Below, piece by piece: positions 47,320 to 58,517 of a stretch of 64,000 nt of DNA (positions are counted from its first letter, which is position 1; each line of letters begins with the position of its first letter). Source of the DNA: Delphinapterus leucas (Eukaryota; Chordata; Mammalia; Artiodactyla; Monodontidae). The position numbers and the translations under genes were made by a program. The stretch lies in the NCBI RefSeq assembly GCF_002288925.2, contig NW_022098001.1:13643260-13707259 (forward strand). The letters are read 5' to 3'. The notes beneath the pieces were generated by a model. The model did no database searches and had not been told where the DNA came from. It saw only the letters and a program-made list of their open reading frames with translations.

Positions 47320-48760
47320 ATTAAGAACAAGAGATGAACTTACCAGAAAGTGCAAAAGGTTTTCATATATTTACTCTCCCATCAGACAACTAACTTCTTG
47401 GGCAGTATATCCTTTTGGTAAGCATTGTCTCTCAGATCAAAGGGTTGGAGGAAATTGTGGCTTAACATGATTGGCTCCTCCGGGATTACATTTCTTAGGA
47501 TAATCATTTTTATTTGACTTACTTTGGGTACGACTGACTTAGTGTTCTGCAGGAAATACAGAAAAGGATCTCCTGATTTAATCAATGAGAATCACATGGG
47601 AGTACAATGTGCTATAGACAACGATGTGTCCCTCATACAAAAACACTTATAACCCAGGTTAACAGTAAAATAATCGGTCCAGAGAAATTAAACAGGAAAA
47701 ACATATATACAAGGACCCTGGTCTGTATTTAAAATGACATTCTCAAATCAGAAAATTCCAACTGAGCAATTTCATCTTCAGAAAGTACTGAATCTTCCTA
47801 CAACAAAGATAGATCTAGCATTCATTAAAGTGTCCCATTGCTGTTTGAGGGAATTCTAACCCTATTAGATTAATTCAGTGAGATAGATTTGTTCCAAAAT
47901 GGTCAAAAGCCCAGTGGATAGATCCCGAGAATAACAGAGGCAAGCTAGTAGAGCCCAGCCTGGGTGCTGGTCATTTATGGAATGAATGTTGAGAACAGAG
48001 AGATCCCATACGAATGTTTTGATAAGGAATAAGAGCAGTACTAAAAGTGAAAGAAAATAGAAAAACAGGGGAGCTGATGTATGGGAACCTACAACTCTAC
48101 AAATGTAGAAGACGTAAAACATATATACAAGCCATTTAGCAACGATTTAAAATTATAGAGTCAAGGTTCCCAGAGTGAATAATATCTATTCTCCCCAAGG
48201 GCAGGAGAGATCTCAGTTCCTGGTTTCTTGCCTGAAAAACCAATGGGAGAGGAAGGTAAGGAGGGAAGATAAACGCATGTATGGATTCAGGTACAAAGAG
48301 ACCCAATGCTTGCTTTAACTTGGGGCAGGCTTTCGTTTGCAGAATCCAGTCCATCAAGCTGCAGCTTCTCTCTTAACAACTCATTTTCCTACAGGGTAAG
48401 AATAAGAAATCCACTCGGTATGGATCTTTTTATCCCAAATTTTATCTACAAATATAAATTGGATGGCTAGCAGCAATTGGCTTGCATGGACTCCACTTGG
48501 AATAATGATGAAGTTCAAAAGGTTAATCAAGTTATTAACATTTTAAAAGAAGGGAACTTTTCTTTCCCAGATGGCTTAACAGGTGACTCCTATAAATTAC
48601 ACAGTACATTACAGCGGGCATCCGCTAGCCCAGTTATAGGAGAGAGTCTGTCAACATTTCCATTATAAAGCTCTATTTTCAAAGTTTATAACTCAAACAT
48701 AAAACTCTGCTCCAAGCTGGGCCTTGGCTTTGTAGTTGGATTCTCAGCTCAGCAGCAAAC
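47320..48760. other. No gene recognised
   Basis: Single-copy-looking sequence. Frames up to 85 codons without motifs. Confidence 0.4.
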
Positions 48761-48872
48761 TCTTTTTTTCTTCTTCTCCTTTTCCTTTTCCTTCTCCATC
48801 TCCATCCTCTCCTGTCTGCCCCCACCATCATCTCCTCCTCTTCCTCCTTCCCTTCTCCTTCTTCTTTTTTCT
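48761..48872 (+). repeat. Polypyrimidine (CT-rich) tract
   Basis: About 110 bases almost free of purines ('tttttttcttcttctccttt', 'ctcctcctcttcctccttcc'). It produces an artificial lysine/glutamate-rich frame on the minus strand. Confidence 0.9.
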
Positions 48873-48909
48873 CCATGGTGAAAATGTTTTTTAAAAAAAC
48901 ATTGCTCTA

Positions 48910-49111
48910 GGGGCTTCCCTGGTGGCACAGTGGTTGAGAGTCCGCCTGCCGATGCAGGGGACGCGGGTTCATGCCCCGGTCCGGGAAGATCCCGCGGAGC
49001 GGCTGGGCCCGTGAGCCATGGCCGCTGAGCCTGCGCGTCCGGAGCCTGTGCTCCGCAACGGGAGAGGCCACAGCAGTGAGAGGCCCGCGTACCACAAAAA
49101 AAACAAAAAAT
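48910..49111 (+). mobile_element. CHR-2 type SINE (sense) with TSD, short internal deletion
   Basis: Young cetacean-type SINE: 'gggcttccctggtggcacag', 'gccccggtccgggaagatcc', 'ggccgctgagcctgcgcgtc', A-rich tail. The 10-base TSD 'cattgctcta' is at 48,900-48,909 and 49,112-49,121. Compared with the copies at 39.9 and 63.4 kb it lacks the 'acatgc'-type stretch after 'gatccc', a deletion of 6-7 bases. Confidence 0.94.
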
Positions 49112-49121
49112 CATTGCTCTA

Positions 49122-50704
49122 CGTTAACTAAATTAAAGGAGGACTTGCACATAGGGAATCTTCCAGACACTTCATATTGAAGCACACTTTTTAATGCTCA
49201 GGTATTGAGAGGTTTTTTTCAGAAACTATTAGAAATCAAGACTTTTCTAATCAAGGCCTGTGTCATAGTCCTTAGAATCATAATAAAGATGTGGAAGCAG
49301 CCACTAGCATTTTTGAAGGGGTGAGTTTTCCCGAGAGGGGATTTTATCTTAGAAATGTTTCACCTGATTTCTTGAGTTCCAAATGTCCATATTAATCCCA
49401 TAGAAGCAATAGCACATATCCTGTAGTTTCACCAACACATGCATGGGGCTTTGGAGAACACAACATCAGCACAGCAACTTCCAGATGGCAGGTATGTGTG
49501 TGTTTACAGGCCACCAGGGTGGAGAGAGAGACAACACACAAAATACAAAGTGACAAAGAAGGTACGTAAGTGACGAGTGGAGGTCTGCGTTCCAAGTCTG
49601 GTCGGTCACAGCCTGGGGAGTTTTTATGGCCTATTCAAGGCTGTGGTGCAGACTAAACAAAGTTTCCTTTACTTTTACCATGACATCCTCAAAGACCAGG
49701 CCAGAGGGTGGGGAAGATGAAAGTGTACAGCCAACTCTGCTCTAAAGAGAGGCTGCTGCTTCACGGTGAAAGCTCTGCTGCTGACCTTGGAGCCTCATCC
49801 CCAGGCCACCTCCCAAAACCCATCTCAGACGGAAAGTCAAGTCACACGGGAATTCCTCTGCACATGCAGGGGTGGGGGGGGGTTCCAGAAATGGGGTTGA
49901 AACTCTCTCACAGGGGACAGGCAAGGATAGAGCAGGTCACAGTTGTACTTGGACAGTTTTCTCCCCAAACCCAGACCAAGGAGGATGCATCTGAAAACGC
50001 TTAAGAGAGAGGGTGGTCTTTCTCATCACACCAGCATTTGTCTTGATGCCAACTCAGCCTCTCCTAAAGTTAGGTATCACCTTCCCCCTAGAGGGAAGAT
50101 GGCCCAGGGGCAAAGGGTAACTAATCTCCCTCTTTATCCAGGGAGAGACTTATCAGCCTCCTCCTACATCAGAACAGGAGACTGCAGCTGTTGGATCGTC
50201 CAGGGAGCAGCATTTTGGCTTGAGAAATGTTCCAGTGGAGGTGTTAAGATTTATCTACTGAGCTCACCCCAGGCACATCTGTTGAAGAACCTCACTCACA
50301 TACCCTATTCTCCCAGCCGATGGCCTTCTCACATGTTTTTCATATTTTTTTTTTGTTAACATACTTGCTCATTAGCAAAGTTATTTGGCTTGGAGGAAAA
50401 CTGTGCCCCTTACAGCTCATCTTTTCCTCCTCTTGAGTCCTGTAGTCATGTCATATTTGAATTTGTGATATACATCACTGTCATTTCCATAGCAATAGAA
50501 ACAGCAGCATTGTAAAAACAGGATTCACGAGTCATTGAAAGAAGAGAACTGAAAAGAACTTCAGGGAACTGCAGGTCCAGGCTCCTGTCATAGACAGGTA
50601 TACAGCTAAGCAGACCAAGGACTGCTTTCAATCAGCATGCTCCACCCTCGCAAATAGCTCACCTTTCCTGGCTGTTCTGTAACTAGATGTCTGACCATGT
50701 CTCT
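49122..50704. other. No gene recognised
   Basis: A 138-codon plus-strand frame at 49,943-50,359, with overlapping frames on both strands, shows no domain. The 49.5-49.7 kb part has a repeat-like look that I cannot name. Confidence 0.35.
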
Positions 50705-50825
50705 CCTACACAAACTAGCCAAGAGCTTCAGATGGCAGGGACCACGTCTTGTCCATCATTTTCCCTCTAGCATTTTACCCAGTGTCTGAGAACCGTGGAT
50801 ATTTCAATGAGTTTGCTGGATAATG
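50705..50825 (+). mobile_element. L2 LINE 3' end (sense)
   Basis: 'agatggcagggaccacgtct', 'ttttacccagtgtctgagaa' and 'tttgctggataatgaat' form a diverged L2 end. Confidence 0.5.
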
Positions 50826-51134
50826 AATATACCGTACATTGAGCCTATAACCAGCTTTACAGCCAAGATTTGTTCCTGGTGTGTCTAAGTATTTTCTGCT
50901 ATAGTTTAAATCTATTGAAACTCTGGCTCTACATGAAAGAAGTAAATTGTTCAAAGATATCTATGAAATGGTTATTCATTCTAATGTCTAAGACAAGTTA
51001 TTTATTCACCACCTGATTCTTTAATTGCCCTGCTTAAACGTCAGCAAACTCTTTATCTTCATAACAATCCATTTTCTGCTAGAACAATGTACTCTATTTC
51101 TCTTTGAAGTTTTAAATTCTAATTGAACTCAGAG

Positions 51135-51345
51135 CACTGAGTGAGGATTTTGAAACCTTCAGTTCTAGTTCTGCTTGTTGAGTGACCCCCCTGCAAGATA
51201 AGCAACTGCTCTGAGCCTCAGTTTCCTCTTCCGTAAGATCCCTGCCTATTTCACAAGGGCCGCTGTGAGGGAAAAACTAAAATAACATATGTGAAAGCCT
51301 TTGAAACTCTTAGCTGTATACAAGTGGCAATTATGAGTGTTACTG
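51135..51345 (+). mobile_element. MIR SINE (sense)
   Basis: 'ttgagtgacccccctgcaag', 'ctgagcctcagtttcctctt', 'gtaagatccctgcctatttc' and 'aaagcctttgaaactcttag' form a fairly complete MIR. Confidence 0.7.
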
Positions 51346-51439
51346 AAATTATTCAGGTAGAGTGTACTTACTGCCGAACACAGCGGATTGCTTGCCCACC
51401 CAGTGGTTACCAGTGCAGAATGATGGTTTCCAGTCACAA

Positions 51440-51965
51440 TCTTATGTCTGTTAAAGAAAACCAGAACCAGACAGTAGTTAAAGCAGCAAAGACAAATTTC
51501 ATTCAGGAGCTATTGCAACAGAGGAAAAGAGACCTCAGTATAGAACTGGGCTCAATTCCCCAAACAAGAACAAGTGAGGATTTATAGCCAAGGAGAGAGG
51601 GTTGGGAGGGTTGATGGATGGAAAATTACTAAGGGAAGACCTCAAGGATAGGGGGAATTCTTGCTTCACTGACCCAATGGGATTCTTGCTGCAGGCAGGT
51701 CAGGGTGAGAAGATACCGAAGATGGGGGATTCTCTCTAAACTGACTTAACAGGATTCTTGCTAAAACTGGGCTATACAGGACCAGGAAGGACTGGGATAG
51801 GGATAGGGACAGGGCCCAAAGTTCAGGCCTAATGGAGAATAGGGTTCAGAGGCGTCAACTAAAATTTGGTCAAGGAGAGGGTCTTTGTCACATTACTAAC
51901 TAACACTCAGCTTTAGCCTGTGGCTCTCCTCAGGTGTCCAGTTTTGACCATACTTGTGCCACTTC
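51440..51965. mobile_element. Probable LTR-type repeat, unclassified
   Basis: About 520 bp of moderately GC-rich repeat-like sequence. It holds an internal direct repeat: 51,651-51,690 and 51,725-51,761 share the 'gggggattct..ct..actgac..aa..ggattcttgct' pattern 74 bases apart. Layout and composition suggest an endogenous-retrovirus LTR, but ends, TSD and family cannot be fixed by eye. No retroviral gene is visible nearby. Confidence 0.35.
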
Positions 51966-51980
51966 TCACCACCCCCCCTT

Positions 51981-52008
51981 TTAAAAAAAAAAAAATATAT
52001 ATATATAT
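51981..52008 (+). repeat. Poly(A)/(AT)n simple repeat
   Basis: A run of A followed by 'tatatatatatat'. Confidence 0.9.
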
Positions 52009-52914
52009 GTTTCCTGGGCCCTAGTTTAGGCAACACATGTCACCCAGAGAGCCAACCATGAACTGAAATTTCATAATTTGAATGACATTTTAAGCATTTT
52101 AAGCAAGATGGAATTCAGTCTTCCATCTCTTTGTAAATGGAACATGTAAATATGTAGGTTCTAATTTATAGACTGAGAAGTCTACATTTCAAACTTAATT
52201 TTCCTCAAAGCGGAAGCCACCTGGAGTACATTTTTTAATTCCAAAGATAATGTGTTGTTCTTCTGTAATGAACTTCTTTCTTTTTCTTTTTCACTATTTT
52301 AAAGTCTAGTATTATTTTCCCTAACCCAGCAAAATGACAGTTGATCAGATACAAACTGAAATTTTTATTTGCCAACTCCATTATTTCATTGAAAATTCCA
52401 TAGTAACCCAGAGTCTTCATTTTCTGAACAGAGTCTCTGGGTTTTCCTTTAGACCTGGGCCCATAGATATTCCTAGTAAGGGTCCAAGAGCCCTGGAGTT
52501 GACCATTCATCAGCCTAATAGACGCAGATACATTGACAACACAATTTTGGCCAAATGGCCACATACCTGTCAGTACCAATTTCAAACTTTTTAACCTAAG
52601 AGCCCTGTAAGACTTTGCCCATTTTCTTCCTGTGCCTCCTCTACCACTTCCATCAAGGAGGCATCTGTTTTTCTTTTCTTGCCATCATGTAGGGATTAGA
52701 TTATGAGGAATCTGTTTTCTCAGTCCCCCTCTTTTAACCTCATATATCCCAAATCATTCTTCTGCCTCCTTTAATCTGTGTCTCTTTTCATGCTTTAACT
52801 TTCCTGATATTTCCCTTCATAATCAGGCAATGCCTACACATTCGTCCCTCAGGGTTTTCGTGAGATCTGGGATTCTGCATTTTGCTGAACCTCCTTCACA
52901 ACATTTGATTGAAT
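52009..52914. other. No gene recognised
   Basis: A 116-codon minus-strand frame (52,235-52,585) and an 86-codon plus-strand frame overlap. Neither has a recognisable motif. Confidence 0.4.
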
Positions 52915-53115
52915 CAACAACAGTGATAATAGCTATGAGACCCTGCTGTGGGCTGGGGGGTTGATGTAGCTGTTTTTAATCCTGATAACCTGCAGGATAT
53001 GTATTATTATCTCTGCTTTACAAAGAAGGAGCAGAAAGCCCAGAGGAAATAAGGGAATTGATCAAGGTCATACCTACAGCTGGACAGATTAAGGAAACTG
53101 TTTTTGATTCCAATT
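52915..53115 (-). mobile_element. MIR SINE (antisense)
   Basis: Reversed MIR: 'ttttaatcctgataacctgc', 'gtattattatctctgcttta', 'cagaggaaataagggaattg' and 'caaggtcatacctacagctg'. Confidence 0.75.
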
Positions 53116-53630
53116 TCTGTGTTATTTCTATTAAACGAAAGAGACGTGCTATCCCATTCGTCTTCTCTTTTGTCCCTGTTTCCATTCTTCTTCCCATGTT
53201 CCCCTTCTCTCAATTCACTACCAATCTTAACTCAACCACGTAAGTGTTCAACACATTAACTTCCCTTTTTCTTCATTTTTATCCTACCTTCATCCTTTAC
53301 TGAACCCTCCCCAATTCCTTTCTTCATTTCCTCCCAAAGGGATAATTCAGTTCCCCAAATTTACTCTTCCTTGAGGAATCACTGGATGAACGAAATGAAA
53401 TCTGGAGCAGATAGAGAGCAGACCCAGGTTTGGGGAAGCCTGAAGCATATATATTCTGAGAGATATCTTTAAAAGAAATAATGCAAAATTACTAATATAA
53501 AATTAGGCAGGCATGTAAGTATTTATTTAAAATGAGAAAAGAAATTACAACAAGCTACAAATTTACAAAGCTAGGAAAAATCACAAAATCCAGAAATTCA
53601 ACATAATATTTTTATTAACTAAGAAACTGA
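53116..53630. other. No recognised feature
   Basis: Pyrimidine-rich then AT-rich sequence without an identifiable element. Confidence 0.4.
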
Positions 53631-53631
53631 C

Positions 53632-54381
53632 CCTCCAGAAAGCAGGCATAGAGGGAACTTACCTCAACATAATAAAGGTCATATATGACAAACCTACAGC
53701 CAACATCGCTCTCAATGTGAAAAACTGAAACCATTTCCTCTAAGATCAGGAACAAGACAAGGTTGTCCACTCTCACCACTATTATTCAACATAGTTTTGG
53801 AAGTTTTAGCCACAGCAATCAGAGAAGAAAAAGAAATAAAAGGAATCCAAATCAGAAAAGAAGTAAAGCTGTCACTGTTTGCAGATGACATGATACTATA
53901 CATAGAGAATCCTAAAGACACTCCCAGAAAACTACTAGAGCTAATCAATGAATTTGGTAAAGTAGCAGGATACAAAATTAATGCCCAGAAATCTCTTGCA
54001 TTCCTATACACTAATGATGAAGAATCTGAAAGAGAAATTAAGGAAACACTCCCATTTACCAGTGCAACAAAAAGAATAAAATACCTAGGAATAAACCTAC
54101 TTAAGGAGACAAAAGACCTGTATGCAGAAAACTATGACACTGATGAAAGAAATTAAAGATGATACAAACAGATGGAGAGATATACCATGTTCTTAGGCTG
54201 GAAGAATCAACATTGTGAAAATGACTCTACTACCCAAAGCAATCTACAGATTCAACGCAATCTCTATCAAACTACCAATGGCATTTTTCACAGAACTAGA
54301 ACAAACAATTTCACAATTTGTACGGAAACACAGAAGACCCTGAATAGCCAAAGCAATCTTGAGAAAGAAAAATAGAGCTGG
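53632..54381 (+). mobile_element. Internal L1 ORF2 fragment without a 3' end
   Basis: About 750 bp of fairly young L1 in sense covering only the central reverse transcriptase region. It includes [14 protein letters not shown] (the 'tttgcagatgac' motif at 53,878-53,889), and 53,797-54,156 is open for 119 codons. It stops abruptly at 54,381 in ORF2 with no 3' UTR, no poly(A) and no TSD that I can see. Standard L1 insertion always keeps the 3' end, so a later deletion or another mechanism is needed. Confidence 0.88.
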
Positions 54382-55529
54382 GCATATCTGTACAATACTT
54401 TTTGTCCTACATCTTTTGGCTGTTAGTTTGATTGTCTCTTCATATGACAAAAATATTGTAATATTATTTTCTATATAAAACTTTTTTAATTCAGAAAAAA
54501 TTTAAATTCCTCTATAATAATTGTTCAAAATTTATTTTTCATACTTGATAGCTTAATATAGTTTATTTGGGCTTAATAATATTACTGGTAATAATATGCT
54601 AAGATGCTATTCAATACGCTAGAATGCATAGCACGTACAATGCCACATAAAGGTTGTCTATAGCACAGCTTCAGCTTGTGCCCTACAAATATAGAAATTC
54701 TGATGAATTCTATTTCATGTAGTTCTCATTAATAAAAAGAAGAGGTCGTATAGTGCTTTTACAATTGCAGGTACTGCATTTAGGAATATAATTTCATCAA
54801 GAAAGAAAACTTCCATTTTGTTTAAGCATTGATGAGAATTAAATTTATGGTTTACGATTTTGCACATCTACAGTGTGAAAGAATTTTCCACCCTAGCTTC
54901 TAGCTGTTCACACTTTAAACTGCTCCTCCTCCACCTAACGTGTTAGGCAGTGCTGGGCACTATGACTTTCTTCTTGCAGCTTCAAGTTAAAACACTGGGG
55001 GAATCATTTCAGTGAGCAGTATTTCTATGTTATTCCTACATGGGACAGCTAGAAAACTGTTCATGGAATAGACATACCAACCATAAACATATCTTACAAA
55101 ACCCAAACTAAGTGAACCTTAACTCAACTTCTGCTTTGCTGGATCCCCAAAAATGCCCATAGCCCCTCCATTATCTAGTGTGAGAAGGACAGAGGGAAAT
55201 TCAGAATGGAAAGAGGCAGTCATCTTAACCAATTGCAGTTAAAATATCTTACCTTTGCAAGTTTTACAAAAACTATGACCATATAAGCACACTTATAGGT
55301 CCCCTCTCAGAGCCCTGGAAGTGGTCTGTGCAAGCAAGAGGGACTCAAATATAAGTTTTATACCCTTCTAGGTACATCTGTCTCTGGCAGTTAGTCACCA
55401 AACCAGCTCCCCTAAACAATCTTCAAGACACTCCAGAATGAAAGGTATGCCCAACAAAACAAAAGCAGGGTTATCTAGCAAAATAAATGTTTTAATGGAA
55501 TTAAATCTTATGGATGAAGCTACTAAACC
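54382..55529. other. No recognised feature
   Basis: Single-copy-looking sequence. Nothing identifiable. Confidence 0.4.
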
Positions 55530-55660
55530 CAATAGACTTTAGAGTCCTTGATTATAGACCATTTGATTGTGTTTTTTCATCTGTAGATAAATACCCATAT
55601 AATATAGTAAGTGCTCAATACAAGTTTTGTAAATTAATGAATGAACAAATACATGAATTA
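55530..55660 (+). mobile_element. L2/MIR-like 3' end (sense)
   Basis: 'atatagtaagtgctcaatac' followed by 'taatgaatgaacaaatacat' resembles an L2 3' end. Weak. Confidence 0.4.
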
Positions 55661-56809
55661 AGGAATTCTGTTAAAAACCAACATTTGTAAATATATCCAT
55701 GGTAAGTAAAATACAGTGTGAGGTAGGAAAGATAGAGTGCCACATTCATAATCGTTGAAGCTGCGATGTCTGCCTCATACTTGTCAAATAAGTTGTAATT
55801 CAAATGATGGTTTTTTTCAACAGAGATTGTTGTCTGAGAGTGAACAGCAGTCTCTATCCAAATAAAAATGTTTTTAAGCACTCCTGGATGTGAATCCAAT
55901 ATGGAAATGGATTTGAAATAAACATTAAACATTTTGCCATCTGCTGCCTTGCTGAGTCACTGAAAAATATCCTCCTCAAATGTTCATATTTTCAGATTAA
56001 TTGGTCCATGGCTGCCAGGCATGAAGAAGAAAGAAAATCTGAAACTCAGTAATTCCACTAAGTTGTAAAAGATACACTACAGAGACACTGTTATTTGGGG
56101 ATGAAGTTGTGGATTAACACTGGAGTCAAACCAGGGGAAACATTCCTAGGTTGTCAGAACATTTTATCCAACAATTAATCATAATCAGCACATCCCAATA
56201 ACTTTGATTAATTTTATGCTTAATTTTTTATCTCAAAACTTCTACCAAAATATATTTACATTACTAATCTCTAGAGGATCATCTTTTTAATGAGCATCAG
56301 AAATTTAAGGAAGACTTTGGAGTGAGGGAAGGAAAAGATAAAGGGGATAGAATAAGAGACAACTGGAGTAAATGATGAATGAGTGAGATTTCCAAAATAG
56401 CAACAAACAAGAAGAAGAGAAGACTTTAAAATAATCAAAGAAACTAGTACTCTTTCTCACATTTCAGTCATGCCGTTCCTCTGAGGAGTGTAGCACAAGC
56501 TAAAGAAGTTAGCTCCAATCTACTCAAGGCTCAAAGAAACAACACAAAGTTGGTTTCCCTCCTGCACATTCCCACCTCTGGCTGCCTCCAGAACTACTAT
56601 TCAGCACTAACTTCCCCACATTTAAAGGCAGCCTGAATCCTGAGACCACAATCCCAATTGCAAGACCTTCATGCTACTTTTGTAGGTTGAATGTCATTCT
56701 GGGTCAACTGCACTTTAGCTTCAGGGTATAGGGGTAAATATAAATGGGAAAAAGAAGCAAACACCAGGGAATAATTGCAAAAATGTCTCTTAAGAGAGGC
56801 AACACAATT
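55661..56809. other. No gene recognised
   Basis: A 105-codon minus-strand frame (55,615-55,932) overlaps the L2-like end and has no motif. Nothing else is identifiable. Confidence 0.4.
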
Positions 56810-57043
56810 TCTCTAACTAATAAGAATTTCAGCAATCCTAATCAAAATCCCAACAGAATGTTTTAGAAATCGAAACCAATTCCAAAACAAAATGTGTCAG
56901 GAAAAGCAAAAGGATCTAGTACAGCCAAAATAATTTTGGAAAAGAAGAACAAAGTTGGGAGACTTGTAGGACCTAATTTCAAGACTTACTATAAAGGTAC
57001 AATAGCCAAGACATCGTGATATTTGTGAAAAGATGAACACATA

Positions 57044-57570
57044 ATAAAGAAGATGTGGCACATATATACAATGGAATATTACTCAGCCATAAAAGAACCA
57101 AAGTTGAGCTATTTGTAGTAAGGTGGATGGACCTAGAGACTGTCATACAGAGTGAAGTAAGTCAGAAAGCGAAAAACAAATACCGTATGCTAACACATAT
57201 ATATGGAATCTAAAAAAAAAACAAAAAGGTTCTGAAGGACCTAGGGGCAGGACAGGAATAAAGATGCAGACGTAGAGAATGGACTTGAGGACACGAGGAG
57301 GGGAAAGGGTAAGCTGGGACGAAGTGAGAGTGGCATGGACAGATATACACTACAAAATGTAAAATAGATAGCTAGTGGGAAGCAGCCGCATAGCACAGGG
57401 AAATCAGCTCCGTGCTTTGTGATCACCTAGAGGGGTGGGATAGGGAGGGTGGGAGGGAGACGCAAGAGGGAGGGGATATATGTATATGTATAGCTGATTC
57501 ACTTTGTTATAAAGCACAAACTAACACACCATTGTAAAGCAATTATACTCCAATAAAGATGTTAAAAAAA
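57044..57570 (+). mobile_element. Young L1 3' end (sense), nested, perfect TSD
   Basis: 5'-truncated 527-bp L1 ending 'ccaataaagatgttaaaaaa'. A 16-base TSD, 'aaaagatgaacacata', is at 57,028-57,043 and 57,571-57,586, so the host L1 reading is restored on removal. Confidence 0.93.
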
Positions 57571-58037
57571 AAAAGATGAACACATAGGTCAATGGAACAA
57601 AATAGAGAGTCCAACTATAGACCCATACATATATGGACAACTGGTATTTACAAAGTGTCGGTAGATAAACAACACTCTCTTCAACAAACAGCCCTGGCAC
57701 AATTGGATATCCAAGTGTAAAGAAATAAAATTTGACCCATACTTTGCTCCATGTAGAAAAATTAACTTTAAAAATTCATAGGCTTAAGTGTAAAACATGA
57801 GACTATACAACTTCTAGGAGATAACATAGGGAAAATATTTATGACCTTGGTTTATGTAAGATTTCTTACATAGAACCAAAAATAAAAATAAAACCATGAA
57901 TCATAAAAGAAGAAAAAATCTAATAAGTTGGCTTTCATCAAAATTAAAAACATCTTCTCTGTGTTTTTAAAATTTTTTTTATTGACCTATAGTTGATTTA
58001 CAATGTTGTGTAGCTTCAGGTGTACAGCTAAGGAGAT

Positions 58038-58073
<36 letters not shown>

Positions 58074-58090
58074 TATACATATATATATTC
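58038..58090. repeat. (TA)n(CA)n compound microsatellite
   Basis: An alternating TA run then 'cacacacacatatacatata', within the nested L1 3' UTR. Confidence 0.95.
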
Positions 58091-58485
58091 TTTTTCAGAT
58101 TCTTTTCCATTACAGGTTACTACAAGATATTGAATATAGTTCCCTGTTCTATACAGCAGGTCCTTGTTTTTTACCTATTTTATACATAGTAGCGTGTATA
58201 TGTTACTCCCAAACTCCTAATTTATCCCACCCCACCCCACCCCCTTTTCCCCTTTGGTAACCATAAGATTGTTTTCTATGTCTGTATGTCTGCGAGTCTG
58301 TTTCAGTTTTGTAAATAAGTTCATTTGTATCATTTCTGGGGGATTCCACAAATAATTGATATCATGATATTTGTCTTTGTCTGACTTACTTCACTTAGTA
58401 TGATAATCTCTAGGTTCATCCATGTTGCTGCAAATGGCATTATTTCATTCTTTTTTATGACTGCATAATATTCCTTTATGTATGA

Positions 58486-58517
58486 GTGAGTGTGTGTGTG
58501 TGTGTATACACACACAT
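58486..58517. repeat. (GT)n / (AC)n microsatellite
   Basis: 'gtgtgtgtgtgtgtatacacacaca', a short run with dyad symmetry, in the nested L1. Confidence 0.9.

Noticed and set aside
48679..49114. Lysine/glutamate-rich minus-strand frames
   Set aside because: These arise from translating the polypyrimidine tract and the adjacent SINE in reverse.
49943..50359. 138-codon plus-strand frame
   Set aside because: No domain or homology recognised, with overlapping frames on both strands; not enough to call a gene.
53797..54156. 119-codon frame with an F-A-D-D motif as a stand-alone reverse transcriptase
   Set aside because: It is an internal fragment of L1 ORF2 flanked by further L1 ORF2 sequence in other frames.
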